55,437 nt of DNA from an uncultured Bacteroidota bacterium (GCA_902613595.1 CACMHY010000009.1:1-55437), one strand, 5' to 3'. Shown: positions 1 through 8,875, counted from the first letter of the stretch. Numbers and translations: made by a program. The notes: generated by a model not told the origin, from the letters alone.

Positions 1-53
1 CTTGAGGGGCTAGTGAGATTTATCTCGTGGAAGTTCGAGTCTTCTCGTGCGCA
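1..53 (+). tRNA. tRNA-Leu(GAG), 3' part
   Basis: The window opens inside a class II tRNA. Position 1 is the last base of the anticodon stem, loop TTGAGGG (2-8) carries anticodon GAG, and 9-13 (GCTAG) is the 3' half of the stem. A long variable arm follows (GAGAT...ATCTC), then a T arm with loop TTCGAGT (34-40 region) and acceptor strand CGTGCGC ending in discriminator A at 53. CCA is not encoded (CTA follows). The long variable arm with discriminator A and the GAG anticodon support leucine. The 5' half is outside the window. Confidence 0.85.
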
Positions 54-56
54 CTA

Positions 57-87
57 TTGCTTCCATTTAATTTTTTTCTTATATTTG
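57..87 (+). promoter_or_regulatory. Promoter of the MerR/B12 regulator gene
   Basis: TTG at 57-59 and TATATTTG at 80-87 are separated by 20 bp, matching the Bacteroidota TTG-N19..23-TAnnTTTG promoter. It lies directly behind the tRNA-Leu gene and implies a leader of only about 10 nt before the ATG at 102. Confidence 0.6.
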
Positions 88-101
88 TTTAAGCTTTTAT
101 A

Positions 102-1040
102 ATGTTAATTGAACGTATGGATAGGGTAAAAAGCACTTTCAGTATTAAAAATTTAGAAAACCTCTCTGGGATTAAGGCCCATACTTTAAGAATATGGGAA
201 AAAAGATACAATCTTCTTGAGCCTGAAAGAACTGATACAAATATCAGAAGATATAGTCTTGATAGCTTAAGAAAGCTTCTCAATATAACTTTGTTGTACA
301 ACCATGGATTCAAAATTTCTAAAATTGCAAGTCTAGAGTCTGATGAAATTCCGAAGCTTGTACGAAGCATAGCCCTTAAGGCTAATTCCGAGCAGGTCTC
401 TATTAATGCTTTCAAGCTTGCCATGATCAATTTTGATTATGAGCTTTTTGACACGAACTATGAGGAAATTCTTCAACATCACGATTTTGAGTATCTATTC
501 CTAAACATCTTCATGCCTTTAATGAAGGAATTAGGAATTTTATGGCAAACCGGGGCAATTTCTCCATCACATGAGCATTTCATTACGAATCTAGTTAAAC
601 AAAAAATTCACCTTCAGACGGAATATTTACAAAAAAATAAATTCGATCAGCAAAACCATCCTATTTTTGTTTTATTCCTTCCTGAAAACGAAATTCATGA
701 ACTAGGAATACTTTACTTAAATTATTTGATACTTTCGAGAGGTTACCGTACTATTTTTCTGGGTCAATCTCTTCAAACATCAAGCCTTCAAACTCTTTAT
801 TCTTATGAAACTAAATTTTATTTTGTAAGCTACATTACGGTTGAGCCTAGTAAAGATGAAATCATGCCGTATCTCCATAATTTTTATAATAAAATTTTAG
901 AAAACCAAGATTCAAAGCTAATTTTATTTGGACCGCAGCAGATTGCAATAGACAAAGAAGCATTGCCAGAAAAGATAGAAATGTATAGATCTGTAGAATC
1001 TTTTATATTCAAATATTTCTCGCAAGACGTTTTAGTTTAA
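102..1040 (+). CDS. MerR-family regulator with B12-binding photoreceptor-like domain (CarH/LitR type)
   Basis: A transcription regulator of 312 residues. Residues ~12-80 form a MerR winged helix (IKAHTLRIWEKRYN). The rest resembles the cobalamin-binding light-sensing part of CarH/LitR: W148-x9-E158-H159, then E197-I-H199-E-L-G202, the ExHxxG motif whose His is the lower cobalt ligand in CarH. In the family, dark-state adenosylcobalamin tetramers repress carotenoid genes and light releases DNA; this is family knowledge, not shown here. The residue after W148 is Gln, whereas Thermus CarH has His132 there, so the photochemistry may differ. The next two genes are crtB and crtZ, which supports control of carotenoids. 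M6 (position 117) is an alternative start. Confidence 0.85.
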   Translation: MLIERMDRVKSTFSIKNLENLSGIKAHTLRIWEKRYNLLEPERTDTNIRRYSLDSLRKLLNITLLYNHGFKISKIASLESDEIPKLVRSIALKANSEQVSINAFKLAMINFDYELFDTNYEEILQHHDFEYLFLNIFMPLMKELGILWQTGAISPSHEHFITNLVKQKIHLQTEYLQKNKFDQQNHPIFVLFLPENEIHELGILYLNYLILSRGYRTIFLGQSLQTSSLQTLYSYETKFYFVSYITVEPSKDEIMPYLHNFYNKILENQDSKLILFGPQQIAIDKEALPEKIEMYRSVESFIFKYFSQDVLV

Positions 1041-1055
1041 TCTTTTATCACATTT

Positions 1056-1074
1056 AGCTAAATTTATATTAGCT
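1056..1074. promoter_or_regulatory. Inverted repeat upstream of crtB, candidate operator
   Basis: AGCTAA (1056-1061) and TTAGCT (1069-1074) are perfect inverted arms in a 19-bp element between the regulator gene and crtB, 25 bp before the crtB ATG. MerR-type regulators bind such spaced palindromes at promoters. No clear TAnnTTTG box is seen beside it, so the assignment is inference. Confidence 0.35.
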
Positions 1075-1098
1075 TTATCTTAAATAAATGTTGATTTA

Positions 1099-1938
1099 AT
1101 GAAAACCCTTTACGATTCTGTTAGTGAAAATTGCAGTAAAATTGTTACTCATACATATAGCACTTCGTTTTCATTAGCAACTAAAATGTTAGATTCATCA
1201 ATACGAAATCATATTTATAATATATATGGCTTTGTGCGTTTTGCTGATGAAATTGTTGATACTTTTCATGATTATCCTAAAAAAGAACTACTTGATAGGT
1301 TTGAAGAAGATCTGTTTTATAGTATAAACAATAAGATAAGTTTAAATCCTATACTAAATTCATTCCAAAAAACAGTTAATATTTTTGAAATAGATCATAA
1401 ACTAATTAAAGCATTTTTAAAAAGTATGCGTTGGGATTTAAAAAAAAACATATACAAGACAGATAAAGAATACAAAGAATACATTTATGGTTCTGCAGAC
1501 GTCGTTGGCTTGATGTGTTTAAAAGTTTTCGTAAAAGGGAAAAAAGAAGATTACGAGAATTTAAAGTCTTCTGCGATGGCGTTAGGTTCCGCATTTCAGA
1601 AAGTAAATTTCTTGAGAGATTTAAAAAATGACTTTCAAAATCTTGAAAGGGTATATTTTCCAAATGTTGATTTTTCCCAATTTGATGAGAAAACAAAATC
1701 AACTATAATTAAAGAAATTGAAACTGATTTTGCACACGCATTAAGTGGAATTTTTAAGTTACCATCCGAAGCCCGTTTCGGAGTTTATACAGCATACAAA
1801 TATTACACTAAATTGTTAGCAAAATTGAAAAGCACACCATCAATCAAAATACAAAAAAATAGGATTAGAGTCCCTAATTACCAAAAAATGACGGTGTTTG
1901 CACGAAGTTACCTGAAGTACAGATTAAACTTGTTATAA
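1099..1938 (+). CDS. crtB: Phytoene synthase
   Basis: Joins two geranylgeranyl diphosphates to phytoene, the first committed carotenoid step. The 279-residue protein has both Asp-rich substrate motifs of the squalene/phytoene synthase family: DEIVD at 50-54 within YGFVRFADEIVD, and D174-L-K-N-D178 within the helix KVNFLRDLKND. The start of the fold (YSTSFSLATKML) is also typical. The stop codon overlaps the crtZ start by one base (TAATG), so the two are co-translated. The desaturase crtI and a cyclase are not in the window. Confidence 0.92.
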   Translation: MKTLYDSVSENCSKIVTHTYSTSFSLATKMLDSSIRNHIYNIYGFVRFADEIVDTFHDYPKKELLDRFEEDLFYSINNKISLNPILNSFQKTVNIFEIDHKLIKAFLKSMRWDLKKNIYKTDKEYKEYIYGSADVVGLMCLKVFVKGKKEDYENLKSSAMALGSAFQKVNFLRDLKNDFQNLERVYFPNVDFSQFDEKTKSTIIKEIETDFAHALSGIFKLPSEARFGVYTAYKYYTKLLAKLKSTPSIKIQKNRIRVPNYQKMTVFARSYLKYRLNLL

Positions 1939-2387
1939 TGATAATGAAAATTCTTTGGGTTTTTACTATAATATTAACGTTTGTAATTATGGAATTCGTA
2001 GCATGGTTTTCTCATAAATATATAATGCATGGATTTCTATGGTCACTTCATAGAGATCACCATATTAAAGATCACAGCTCTTGGTTCGAACGTAACGACT
2101 TTTTTTTTATTTTTTACGCGATTGTGAGTTTTGGATTTGCTCTTTTATGGGGTCAATACGGAATTTGGGTTGGGTTACCAATCGCTATTGGAATTTTTTT
2201 ATATGGTCTTACTTATTTTTTAGTTCATGACATTTTTATCCACCAACGATTCAAAGTTTTTAGAAACACTAACAATAAGTATGCAAAAGGTATAAGGCGA
2301 GCCCATAAGATCCATCACAAAAACATAAATAAAGATAAAAGTGAATGTTTTGGGATGTTGTGGGTTCCTCTAAAATATCTCAAATGA
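1938..2387 (+). CDS. crtZ: Beta-carotene hydroxylase (fatty-acid hydroxylase superfamily)
   Basis: A membrane di-iron hydroxylase that adds 3-hydroxyl groups to beta-ionone rings, giving zeaxanthin. All His clusters are present: H26-x4-H31, H38-x2-H41-H42, H97-x4-H102 and H123-x2-H126-H127. Hydrophobic segments lie near residues 5-24 and 56-96. The length of 149 is normal for CrtZ. It starts inside the crtB stop (TAATG); an ATG six bases later is possible. The stop codon directly abuts the end of the convergent surA-like gene, with no terminator between them. Confidence 0.9.
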   Translation: MIMKILWVFTIILTFVIMEFVAWFSHKYIMHGFLWSLHRDHHIKDHSSWFERNDFFFIFYAIVSFGFALLWGQYGIWVGLPIAIGIFLYGLTYFLVHDIFIHQRFKVFRNTNNKYAKGIRRAHKIHHKNINKDKSECFGMLWVPLKYLK

Positions 2388-3764
2388 TTATTTTTTTATC
2401 CAGTTATTTGCAAAACTGCATATTTTACTATCCTTATTGACATTTACATAAGTACTCTCAATTTTTTCATCCATCCATTTTTGAATTAAGTTTAGCTGCT
2501 TTTCCTTTAAGGCTAATGATTTAATTTTAGAATAGTCTAAAGAATAATCGGCTACATGCTCATCAAATCGATTACTTACCTTTAAAATTTTATATTTTTT
2601 TAGTCCTGAACGCTCTTCTTCAATAAGAGGCTGAGAAATTTGTCCATCATTTAAATTTCTTATTTGGCTATAAAGTATCGGATCTAAATTTGTGAGTTCA
2701 AATCTAGTATCACCTGTTTGAGGATTAATAAGGACCCCTCCATTAAATTTTGTTTCTTTTTCGTCTGAATAAGCCAAAGCAGCATCTTTGAAATTTATTT
2801 CATTTTCAATTAATCTTTTTCTGATTGTATCCAATTTTCCTTTTGCTTCTCTTAACTGATTTGATTCTATTTTTGGAGTTAAAAGGATATGTCTTATATC
2901 TACTTCTTGACCTCGAATTTTGTCAACTTTCAGTATGTGCCAGCCAAAATCCGTCTTAAAAGGCTGGGAAATTTCACCTTCCTCCAAACTAAATGCCTCA
3001 TCTCTAAATTCCTTTACCATTCGTGGGCGTTTTCTGTGAAGAGTATATTTACCACCTGAAGTTCTTGATCCAGGATCCTGTGAATATAAAATCGCTTTAG
3101 ATGCAAAGCTTGATCCTCTCTCTAACACATCCTCCCTAAAGACTTTTAATTGATTAATTATTCTGTTTCTTTCATTATCACTTACTTCAGGTTCAATAAC
3201 TATTTGAGAAATTTCAAGCTCAGTTCCAAAAACTGGTAGTTCATTTTTTGGTATAGATTCAAAAAAAATACGCACTTCTTCTGGAGTCACCTCAACATCT
3301 TGAACAATTTTTTGTTGCATCAACAACGAAAGTTTTTGAACTTTATTAATTTCAAAAATTTCTTGTCTAAAGCTGGATTCGTCTTCCTTATCATAAAACT
3401 CTAATACTTTATCAATACTACCAAGTTGTTGAGTAAAATTTTCAATAATTTGATCAACAGAACTATATATTTCATCAATACTAATCTCTAAACTGTCCTG
3501 GACAGCATGGTGGGCATAAAGTTTATCTTCCATTAATTTACCTAATAATTGGCAGCGAGTAACACCAACTGTTGGTATGCCCTGTGATTTCATCTCTACT
3601 AAAGTTTTGTCTATATCTGACTCTAATATTACATAATCGCCGATAACAGCCGATACTCCATCAACTTTAATTCTATTGTCCTGAGCTTTTAAAATTTCAG
3701 CTGCAAAAATTAAAAAAAATATTATTTTAATAAACCTCAAAATTTTTTGATTTAATGGCATCAT
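2388..3764 (-). CDS. Periplasmic peptidyl-prolyl isomerase/chaperone, SurA-like
   Basis: A periplasmic chaperone for outer-membrane proteins. The N-terminus has a signal peptide (KIIFFLIFAAEILKAQ) followed by a SurA-type N domain (VDGVSAVIGDYVILESDID). Two parvulin-type rotamase domains follow, roughly residues 170-280 (with FGWHILKV) and 280-390 (opening IRHILLTPK). Start chosen at the tandem ATGs at 3764/3761, because an upstream in-frame start would extend further into the preceding gene and spoil the signal peptide. Even so it overlaps the preceding lipoprotein gene by about 38 nt, so the two are probably coupled. Confidence 0.85.
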   Translation of the reverse strand: MMPLNQKILRFIKIIFFLIFAAEILKAQDNRIKVDGVSAVIGDYVILESDIDKTLVEMKSQGIPTVGVTRCQLLGKLMEDKLYAHHAVQDSLEISIDEIYSSVDQIIENFTQQLGSIDKVLEFYDKEDESSFRQEIFEINKVQKLSLLMQQKIVQDVEVTPEEVRIFFESIPKNELPVFGTELEISQIVIEPEVSDNERNRIINQLKVFREDVLERGSSFASKAILYSQDPGSRTSGGKYTLHRKRPRMVKEFRDEAFSLEEGEISQPFKTDFGWHILKVDKIRGQEVDIRHILLTPKIESNQLREAKGKLDTIRKRLIENEINFKDAALAYSDEKETKFNGGVLINPQTGDTRFELTNLDPILYSQIRNLNDGQISQPLIEEERSGLKKYKILKVSNRFDEHVADYSLDYSKIKSLALKEKQLNLIQKWMDEKIESTYVNVNKDSKICSFANNWIKK

Positions 3765-4584
3765 GTATAATGTCTTTTTCGAATTTTTTAATAAACTCAA
3801 TTTTCCTTCGATTTAAGATAATATTTTTTATTGTTGGTTTGATTACTTGACTAGGAGCAATATCGCCTTTTTTTAAAAAATTTCTTAGATAGAACAAATA
3901 TACCCCTAAAGAATCTTCTATTTTAAAAAACTTAGATTTTATTATGTACTTGTTAAAATTTTTACGGTTTAAAAATGAAACCGTAGAAGTTAAATTACTT
4001 TTGTCAATCCAGACAGAATCTGAAAGTACAAAATTATAAAATTGAAAAGATAAAGAATCGAGAAATTTTCTATCATATGCATCAAATCGCAGAAATCTTT
4101 TTTGTATCTCTAATTGATCAACATTATCAGGCGGCAGGTGAATATACCTAACTTGAAATAATGGAGCTTTTAATTTAAAAAGCTCTTCATTATCTGATAA
4201 AAAATTTTGCATTTCATAATCACTAATTAATGTATCGAGATTTTTATTAATTACGGCTTTTCGGTATGTATTTTCGTACAAATTTTTACGATAATTATCT
4301 ATCAAAAATTCTAATTCTTGTAAATCACCCTCGGGAAGATTTATTTTTGCCTGTTGTATAAGTAGCTGATTACGTGCCCAATTATCAATTAATTTCCGTG
4401 TCTTAACTAGGCTATCAGAATAGTCTAAAGGGTTTCCTAATAGTTTAACCAAGTCATCTTTGTAAAGGTAATTAGATCCTACCCTAGCAATCAGATCTTT
4501 TTGATCAGGCATGAATTTGTTACATGAGACTGAAGTAAATACAAAAATAAATGAATAGAAAAATATTTGTATCAAATAATGCAT
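3727..4584 (-). CDS. Lipoprotein partner of SurA, peptidyl-prolyl isomerase-like
   Basis: A 285-residue exported lipoprotein: hydrophobic start and lipobox SVSC (Cys ~21). The region after the lipobox (RVGSNYLYKDDL, then helices with NWARNQLLIQQA) resembles the SurA-N helical domain, but I cannot find a convincing parvulin core: the middle (RYIHLPPDNVDQ) only recalls the first rotamase strand. Its gene overlaps that of the SurA-like protein, and a lipoprotein PPIase-like gene next to surA is common in Flavobacteriia. A chaperone role without isomerase activity is my inference. Confidence 0.65.
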   Translation of the reverse strand: MHYLIQIFFYSFIFVFTSVSCNKFMPDQKDLIARVGSNYLYKDDLVKLLGNPLDYSDSLVKTRKLIDNWARNQLLIQQAKINLPEGDLQELEFLIDNYRKNLYENTYRKAVINKNLDTLISDYEMQNFLSDNEELFKLKAPLFQVRYIHLPPDNVDQLEIQKRFLRFDAYDRKFLDSLSFQFYNFVLSDSVWIDKSNLTSTVSFLNRKNFNKYIIKSKFFKIEDSLGVYLFYLRNFLKKGDIAPSQVIKPTIKNIILNRRKIEFIKKFEKDIIHDAIKSKNFEVY

Positions 4585-4727
4585 TATCTAAAAGAGAGGT
4601 TATATGATATTATTTATTAACAATTTATTATTTTTTTTGATAAACTATCTAAATACTTGATAAAGTGTTATTTATATTGTTGAAAAAATTTTAATAACTA
4701 ACAAAAAAGTGTTAAATTTGAGAAAAT

Positions 4728-5066
4728 TTGGAGCTTTTGATTAGAAAATTACTTATTCTAATTTTATTATTTCCTTCACCAATTGCACTTGCAAATGGAC
4801 CCTTTTACACCAATATTACAATATTTACTAATGTAATACAAACTGATAAAAATATATCTTACAAGAACGGTAATTTCTACTTATACGGTTTTGGTGGACC
4901 AGGAAAAATAGAGATTTATTCAATAATAGGAAACAAAATAAAAACAATTTCTGCTCAAAATTTAGCTGATTACAAGTTCACTCTCCAATTAGATTCGCGT
5001 AATATGTATATTGTAAGAGTAATTACCTTAAATGAGATAAAAACCTTTAAAATTATTACACCCTAG
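4728..5066 (+). CDS. Small secreted protein resembling a T9SS C-terminal sorting domain
   Basis: A 112-residue protein with a signal peptide (LLILILLFPSPIALA) and one small beta-rich domain. Its end, GKIEIYSIIGNKIKTIS...MYIVRVITLNEIKTFKIIT, follows the pattern of type A T9SS C-terminal sorting domains (IYdi.Gk.v...YivrV....tkKi). No cargo domain precedes it. The start is TTG at 4728 or TTG at 4737; a stop lies just upstream (4719) and no ATG is available. It is divergent from the SurA pair and overlaps guaB tail to tail by 4 bp. Confidence 0.6.
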   Translation: MELLIRKLLILILLFPSPIALANGPFYTNITIFTNVIQTDKNISYKNGNFYLYGFGGPGKIEIYSIIGNKIKTISAQNLADYKFTLQLDSRNMYIVRVITLNEIKTFKIITP

Positions 5067-6532
5067 CTTGGACTATAATTTGGTGCTTCTTTAATTATAT
5101 TGATATTGTGAGGATGACTCTCCTTGATACCTGATGCTGTGATCATTATAAATTTTGCATTTTCTTTTAGTGATTTTATATCCGCTACACCACAATAACC
5201 CATTCCAGCTCTTAGTCCTCCAATAAATTGGTGAATACTTTCGTTTAGGTCCCCTTTAAATGGTACTCTTCCAACTATTCCCTCTGGTACAAGTTTTTTA
5301 ATATCATCTTCAACATCTTGGAAATATCTATCCTTACTACCCATCTTCATTGATTCTACAGAGCCCATACCTCGATATGTTTTAAATTTTCGCCCTTCAT
5401 AAATTACTGTTTCGCCTGGTGATTCTCTTGTACCAGCGAGAAGGGAACCTAACATTACAGAGTCAGCCCCAGCAGCTATTGCTTTTGGAATGTCTCCGGT
5501 ATATCTGATACCTCCGTCTGCAATTATAGGAATGTCGCTTCCTTTAAGTGCTTTTTTTACTTCTAAAATTGCTGAGAGTTGTGGGTATCCAACGCCTGCT
5601 ATAACCCTTGTGGTGCATATTGAGCCAGGGCCAATTCCAACTTTTACTGCATCAGCCCCTATTTTTACTAGGTATTTTGCAGCTTCGGATGTAGCAATAT
5701 TTCCAACAACTAAATCTAAGTTTGAAAATTTTGATTTTATATTCTTAACTACATCGCCTACTCCTTTACTGTGTCCGTGGGCGGTATCAACAACAATAGC
5801 ATCTACCCCTGCACTTTCAAGTGCATGAACTCTGTCTATAACATCACTTGTAATTCCGACAGCGGCAGCTACTCTCAACCTACCAAACTTATCTTTATTT
5901 GCATTTGGCTTTGTAGTATGTTTTGTAATATCTCTAAAGGTAATTAAGCCAACTAAAATGTTTTCTTTAGAAACTACAGGTAATTTTTCAATTTTATGTT
6001 TTTTAAGTATTTGTTCCGCATCCTTAAGTGAAGTTCCTTCATTTACTGTTATTAAATTTGTGCTTGTCATCACCTCTCTGACTGGTCTCTCACTATTTTT
6101 TTCAAATCGTAAATCACGATTTGTTACAATACCTATTAATTCTCTATTTGAACTTACAATCGGAATACCACCAATTTTATACTTTTCCATATTAGTGTTA
6201 GCATCAGAAACTAATGCAGTCACGGGAAGGGTGACAGGATCTAAAATCATTCCTGATTCAGAACGTTTTACAGATCTTATATTTTCAGCCTGCTCTTCAA
6301 TAGTCATGTTTTTGTGTAATACGCCGATTCCCCCTTCACGTGCTAACGCAATAGCCATTTCGCTTTCCGTTACCGTGTCCATAGCTGCAGATACTATAGG
6401 AATATTTAAAGGTATGTTTTTACTGAATTTTGAAGAAATTGATACTTCTCTAGGAAGGATTTCTGAATAGTCTGGGACTAAAAGTACGTCGTCATATGTG
6501 AGGCCTTGTCCAATAAATTTATCAGGAGACAT
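5063..6532 (-). CDS. guaB: IMP dehydrogenase
   Basis: Oxidises IMP to XMP with NAD+, the rate-limiting step of guanine nucleotide synthesis. The 489-residue protein has the TIM-barrel start (GLTYDDVLLVPDYSE), a CBS pair at ~95-205, the catalytic loop GPGSICTTR with Cys306, the phosphate loops (ADGGIRYTGD, GSLLAGT) and the flap YRGMGS. ATG at 6532 is preferred to TTG at 6538 because it gives the usual N-terminus. Confidence 0.97.
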   Translation of the reverse strand: MSPDKFIGQGLTYDDVLLVPDYSEILPREVSISSKFSKNIPLNIPIVSAAMDTVTESEMAIALAREGGIGVLHKNMTIEEQAENIRSVKRSESGMILDPVTLPVTALVSDANTNMEKYKIGGIPIVSSNRELIGIVTNRDLRFEKNSERPVREVMTSTNLITVNEGTSLKDAEQILKKHKIEKLPVVSKENILVGLITFRDITKHTTKPNANKDKFGRLRVAAAVGITSDVIDRVHALESAGVDAIVVDTAHGHSKGVGDVVKNIKSKFSNLDLVVGNIATSEAAKYLVKIGADAVKVGIGPGSICTTRVIAGVGYPQLSAILEVKKALKGSDIPIIADGGIRYTGDIPKAIAAGADSVMLGSLLAGTRESPGETVIYEGRKFKTYRGMGSVESMKMGSKDRYFQDVEDDIKKLVPEGIVGRVPFKGDLNESIHQFIGGLRAGMGYCGVADIKSLKENAKFIMITASGIKESHPHNINIIKEAPNYSPS

Positions 6533-6553
6533 AAGCAACTAATTTATAATTAA

Positions 6554-6568
6554 TTGCATGCAAATATA
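6554..6568 (-). promoter_or_regulatory. guaB promoter -7 box with overlapping palindrome
   Basis: On the minus strand TATATTTG (6568-6561) matches the TAnnTTTG box, about 30 nt before the guaB ATG. The self-complementary 10-mer TTGCATGCAA (6554-6563) overlaps its downstream edge and could be an operator. No good -33 TTG is seen. Confidence 0.45.
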
Positions 6569-6627
6569 ATGTTTTTAATAGCTTAAAAGAAGTTTTTAAT
6601 GAATTGTTTATTTAAAAGAAAAGTCAA

Positions 6628-8847
6628 TTATAATTTAAATTCTATTCCAGCATATATCCCAAAAGGATGACCAGGACGAAATCCTGCAGGAACTCTGGAA
6701 GCAGTATATTTCTCATTAAGAAGATTGATAGCATTAAGCGTTAAATCTATTTTTTGTGTAACAGAATATTTAAAAGATAAATCAATTATAGAGTTTGAAT
6801 CAATTGTCATCGTATCATTCATGCCCTTGTTCGATGCTTGAGTATCAAATGACCCGTTATACCTAAAATTAAAATTGAATTCAATTAATGTATCAATAAC
6901 ACTGAAACTAAAATTATACTGATTTTGAGGTATATATGGAACTCTATCTCCATAACTAACATCTCCCCAAATTCCCTGACTACTTCCAAAATTACTTCTA
7001 AAAAAGGCGTTGGTGAGGGTGTATGCAAAAGAAAGTGGAATTTTGATTTTAGAATTATCATTTAATAGATCAAAATTTAAAAGAAATTCGAAACCACTAA
7101 CATGCACTTCTCCTGCATTAAATTGATCTAATGTTCCTGTACCCCCTGTAGCAGCAAGGTCTGATCCCAATAAATTAGAATAATTATTAAAATATCCTAT
7201 CCACTCTCCTCTTAATCTGCCTGTATAGAATCGGGTTCCAAATTCATAATTTATACTTTCTTCTGCTCGTTCTCCAGGAGTATTTCCGGGAGGTGAAAAA
7301 CCTTTATGAATACCACCGAATAAAGAGAGGTTTTTTGGTAAATTATAATTAAAACCAAATCCTGGAATAAATACACCTAAACTATTTTCTCTGGCTTTCA
7401 AATCTTTTCCCGTCCTATCTTGATCATTTTTACCAAAATCATCTCTTTTCAATTTAATATTCTCGTAACGAACACCTGGAGTAATTGTTAAAGATTTCCA
7501 TTTATATTTATATAGAATATAAGATGCTATTGCTCCAGCGCTTGAAATTCGATTTCCTTGTGCACCACGAGTTCCATTTGAAGTAAGGGCCATATCCATA
7601 TTTAATATACTATACCCATCTTCCCACTGAAAACGATCTTCCTCATCATAATGTATACGACCTCCTATTTCAATATCATGAAAAGATCCTTTCGAATCAT
7701 ACCAATGATAGTCAAATTTCGTTTGTATTCCTCTACCAAAATAAACCCTATTATTAGCCTTTACTTTTAGTGCGTCTGGTTCTGAGTTTATTTCTCCTTT
7801 TAAAACTTGCAAATGATTTGAAAAAGTAAAAGGATTTTCAAGAACATTTGATAACTTCTTTTTCTCACCATCAAAAATTACATCATCTAGTTTATACCAA
7901 TTTCTTGAGAACCTATTTTGATAAGCATTTGTTATAATTTTAATATTATCTGAAATATCAATAACGTGGGTAATCATATATTGTGATTGCTCAGCATTCA
8001 TCTGGTCTTTTTGAGAGCCTAAGTAACGTTGATAAGGATCAATTTCAAAGTCATAAGATGTAAGACCTAAATAAGTCTCATTTGATACTTCATCATAATA
8101 ATGATATTTAAACTCTATGTATTGTGGGATACTCGATTCTTTTTTTGAAGAGAAACGTATTTTTCCCATTAAATCGGTTATATCAAAACCGGTATTAAGA
8201 TTTTTTAATTTCTTAAACCCATCAGATTTATTACTGTGGTATTCCAAAAGATAACCAAGTCTTCCATTTGACTGTCCAGCTGCGGCATATACTTGTCCGG
8301 TATTAAAATTTCCAAATCTAGATTTTATTTTAACCTTGAGTGAATCTGGTATACTAGTAGAAACCATATTAATTGCACCTCCAGTTGTAAATGGACCATA
8401 CTGTATTTGACTACTCCCTTTAAGGATTTCTAAAGCTTCCATTCGAGAAACAGTTGGAAAATAATATGCTGCAGGTGAACTATAAGGTGCAGGTGAAATT
8501 AGAACTCCATCCTCCATTATAGTAATTTTGGAACTTCGTTGTGGAGAAGTTCCCCTTAGAGAAATATTCGGCCTTAGACCAAAACCATCTTCTTCGTAAA
8601 GGTTGACACCTGGTACTGAACGTAAAGCTCTGTTAATGTCTGTATTCCCAAATTTATTTAAATCACTTTCTGATAAATAGTATGATGCCCCGGTTCTGTT
8701 TTGAGCTACATATTTACTTCCTAATATAGTATTTGCCTTTAGGATAATTTCATCCAATTTTTGAATACTGTCTAAAGATTTTTTTTGACTGAAAATCATA
8801 TTAGAAAAAAAGATAGAGAATGATATAAATGTTAGGGAAAATTTCAC
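6628..8847 (-). CDS. TonB-dependent receptor, FecA-like (ferric citrate/siderophore)
   Basis: An outer-membrane receptor of 739 residues. A signal peptide ends near FSQ, a plug domain covers about 40-165 (SVPGVNLYEEDGFGLRPNISLRG, TIMEDGVLISPAPYSSP, YGPFTTGGAINMVST), then a 22-strand-type barrel ends with FGIYAGIEFKL. The plug wording is that of Bacteroidota FecA-type iron receptors. No carboxypeptidase-like or STN domain is present. The start is GTG at 8847. Two Fur-type palindromes flank its promoter, which supports iron control. The substrate is inferred from similarity and is not proven. Confidence 0.88.
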   Translation of the reverse strand: MKFSLTFISFSIFFSNMIFSQKKSLDSIQKLDEIILKANTILGSKYVAQNRTGASYYLSESDLNKFGNTDINRALRSVPGVNLYEEDGFGLRPNISLRGTSPQRSSKITIMEDGVLISPAPYSSPAAYYFPTVSRMEALEILKGSSQIQYGPFTTGGAINMVSTSIPDSLKVKIKSRFGNFNTGQVYAAAGQSNGRLGYLLEYHSNKSDGFKKLKNLNTGFDITDLMGKIRFSSKKESSIPQYIEFKYHYYDEVSNETYLGLTSYDFEIDPYQRYLGSQKDQMNAEQSQYMITHVIDISDNIKIITNAYQNRFSRNWYKLDDVIFDGEKKKLSNVLENPFTFSNHLQVLKGEINSEPDALKVKANNRVYFGRGIQTKFDYHWYDSKGSFHDIEIGGRIHYDEEDRFQWEDGYSILNMDMALTSNGTRGAQGNRISSAGAIASYILYKYKWKSLTITPGVRYENIKLKRDDFGKNDQDRTGKDLKARENSLGVFIPGFGFNYNLPKNLSLFGGIHKGFSPPGNTPGERAEESINYEFGTRFYTGRLRGEWIGYFNNYSNLLGSDLAATGGTGTLDQFNAGEVHVSGFEFLLNFDLLNDNSKIKIPLSFAYTLTNAFFRSNFGSSQGIWGDVSYGDRVPYIPQNQYNFSFSVIDTLIEFNFNFRYNGSFDTQASNKGMNDTMTIDSNSIIDLSFKYSVTQKIDLTLNAINLLNEKYTASRVPAGFRPGHPFGIYAGIEFKL

Positions 8848-8854
8848 AAATTTT

Positions 8855-8873
8855 ATTTAGACTAATTTTAAAT
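8855..8873. promoter_or_regulatory. Fur-family box, proximal
   Basis: ATTTAGACTAATTTTAAAT is a 7-1-7 palindrome-like site (two mismatches from ATTTAGAATnATTCTAAAT). It lies at the predicted transcription start between the -7 box and the receptor GTG. Confidence 0.5.
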
Positions 8874-8875
8874 AA

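Noticed and set aside
89-430. Minus-strand frame of 113 codons opposite the MerR gene
   Set aside because: It is antisense to a protein with clear MerR and B12 motifs and has no family-like sequence.
5958-6470. Plus-strand frame of 170 codons opposite guaB
   Set aside because: Antisense to the conserved CBS/catalytic part of guaB; an artefact of codon use.
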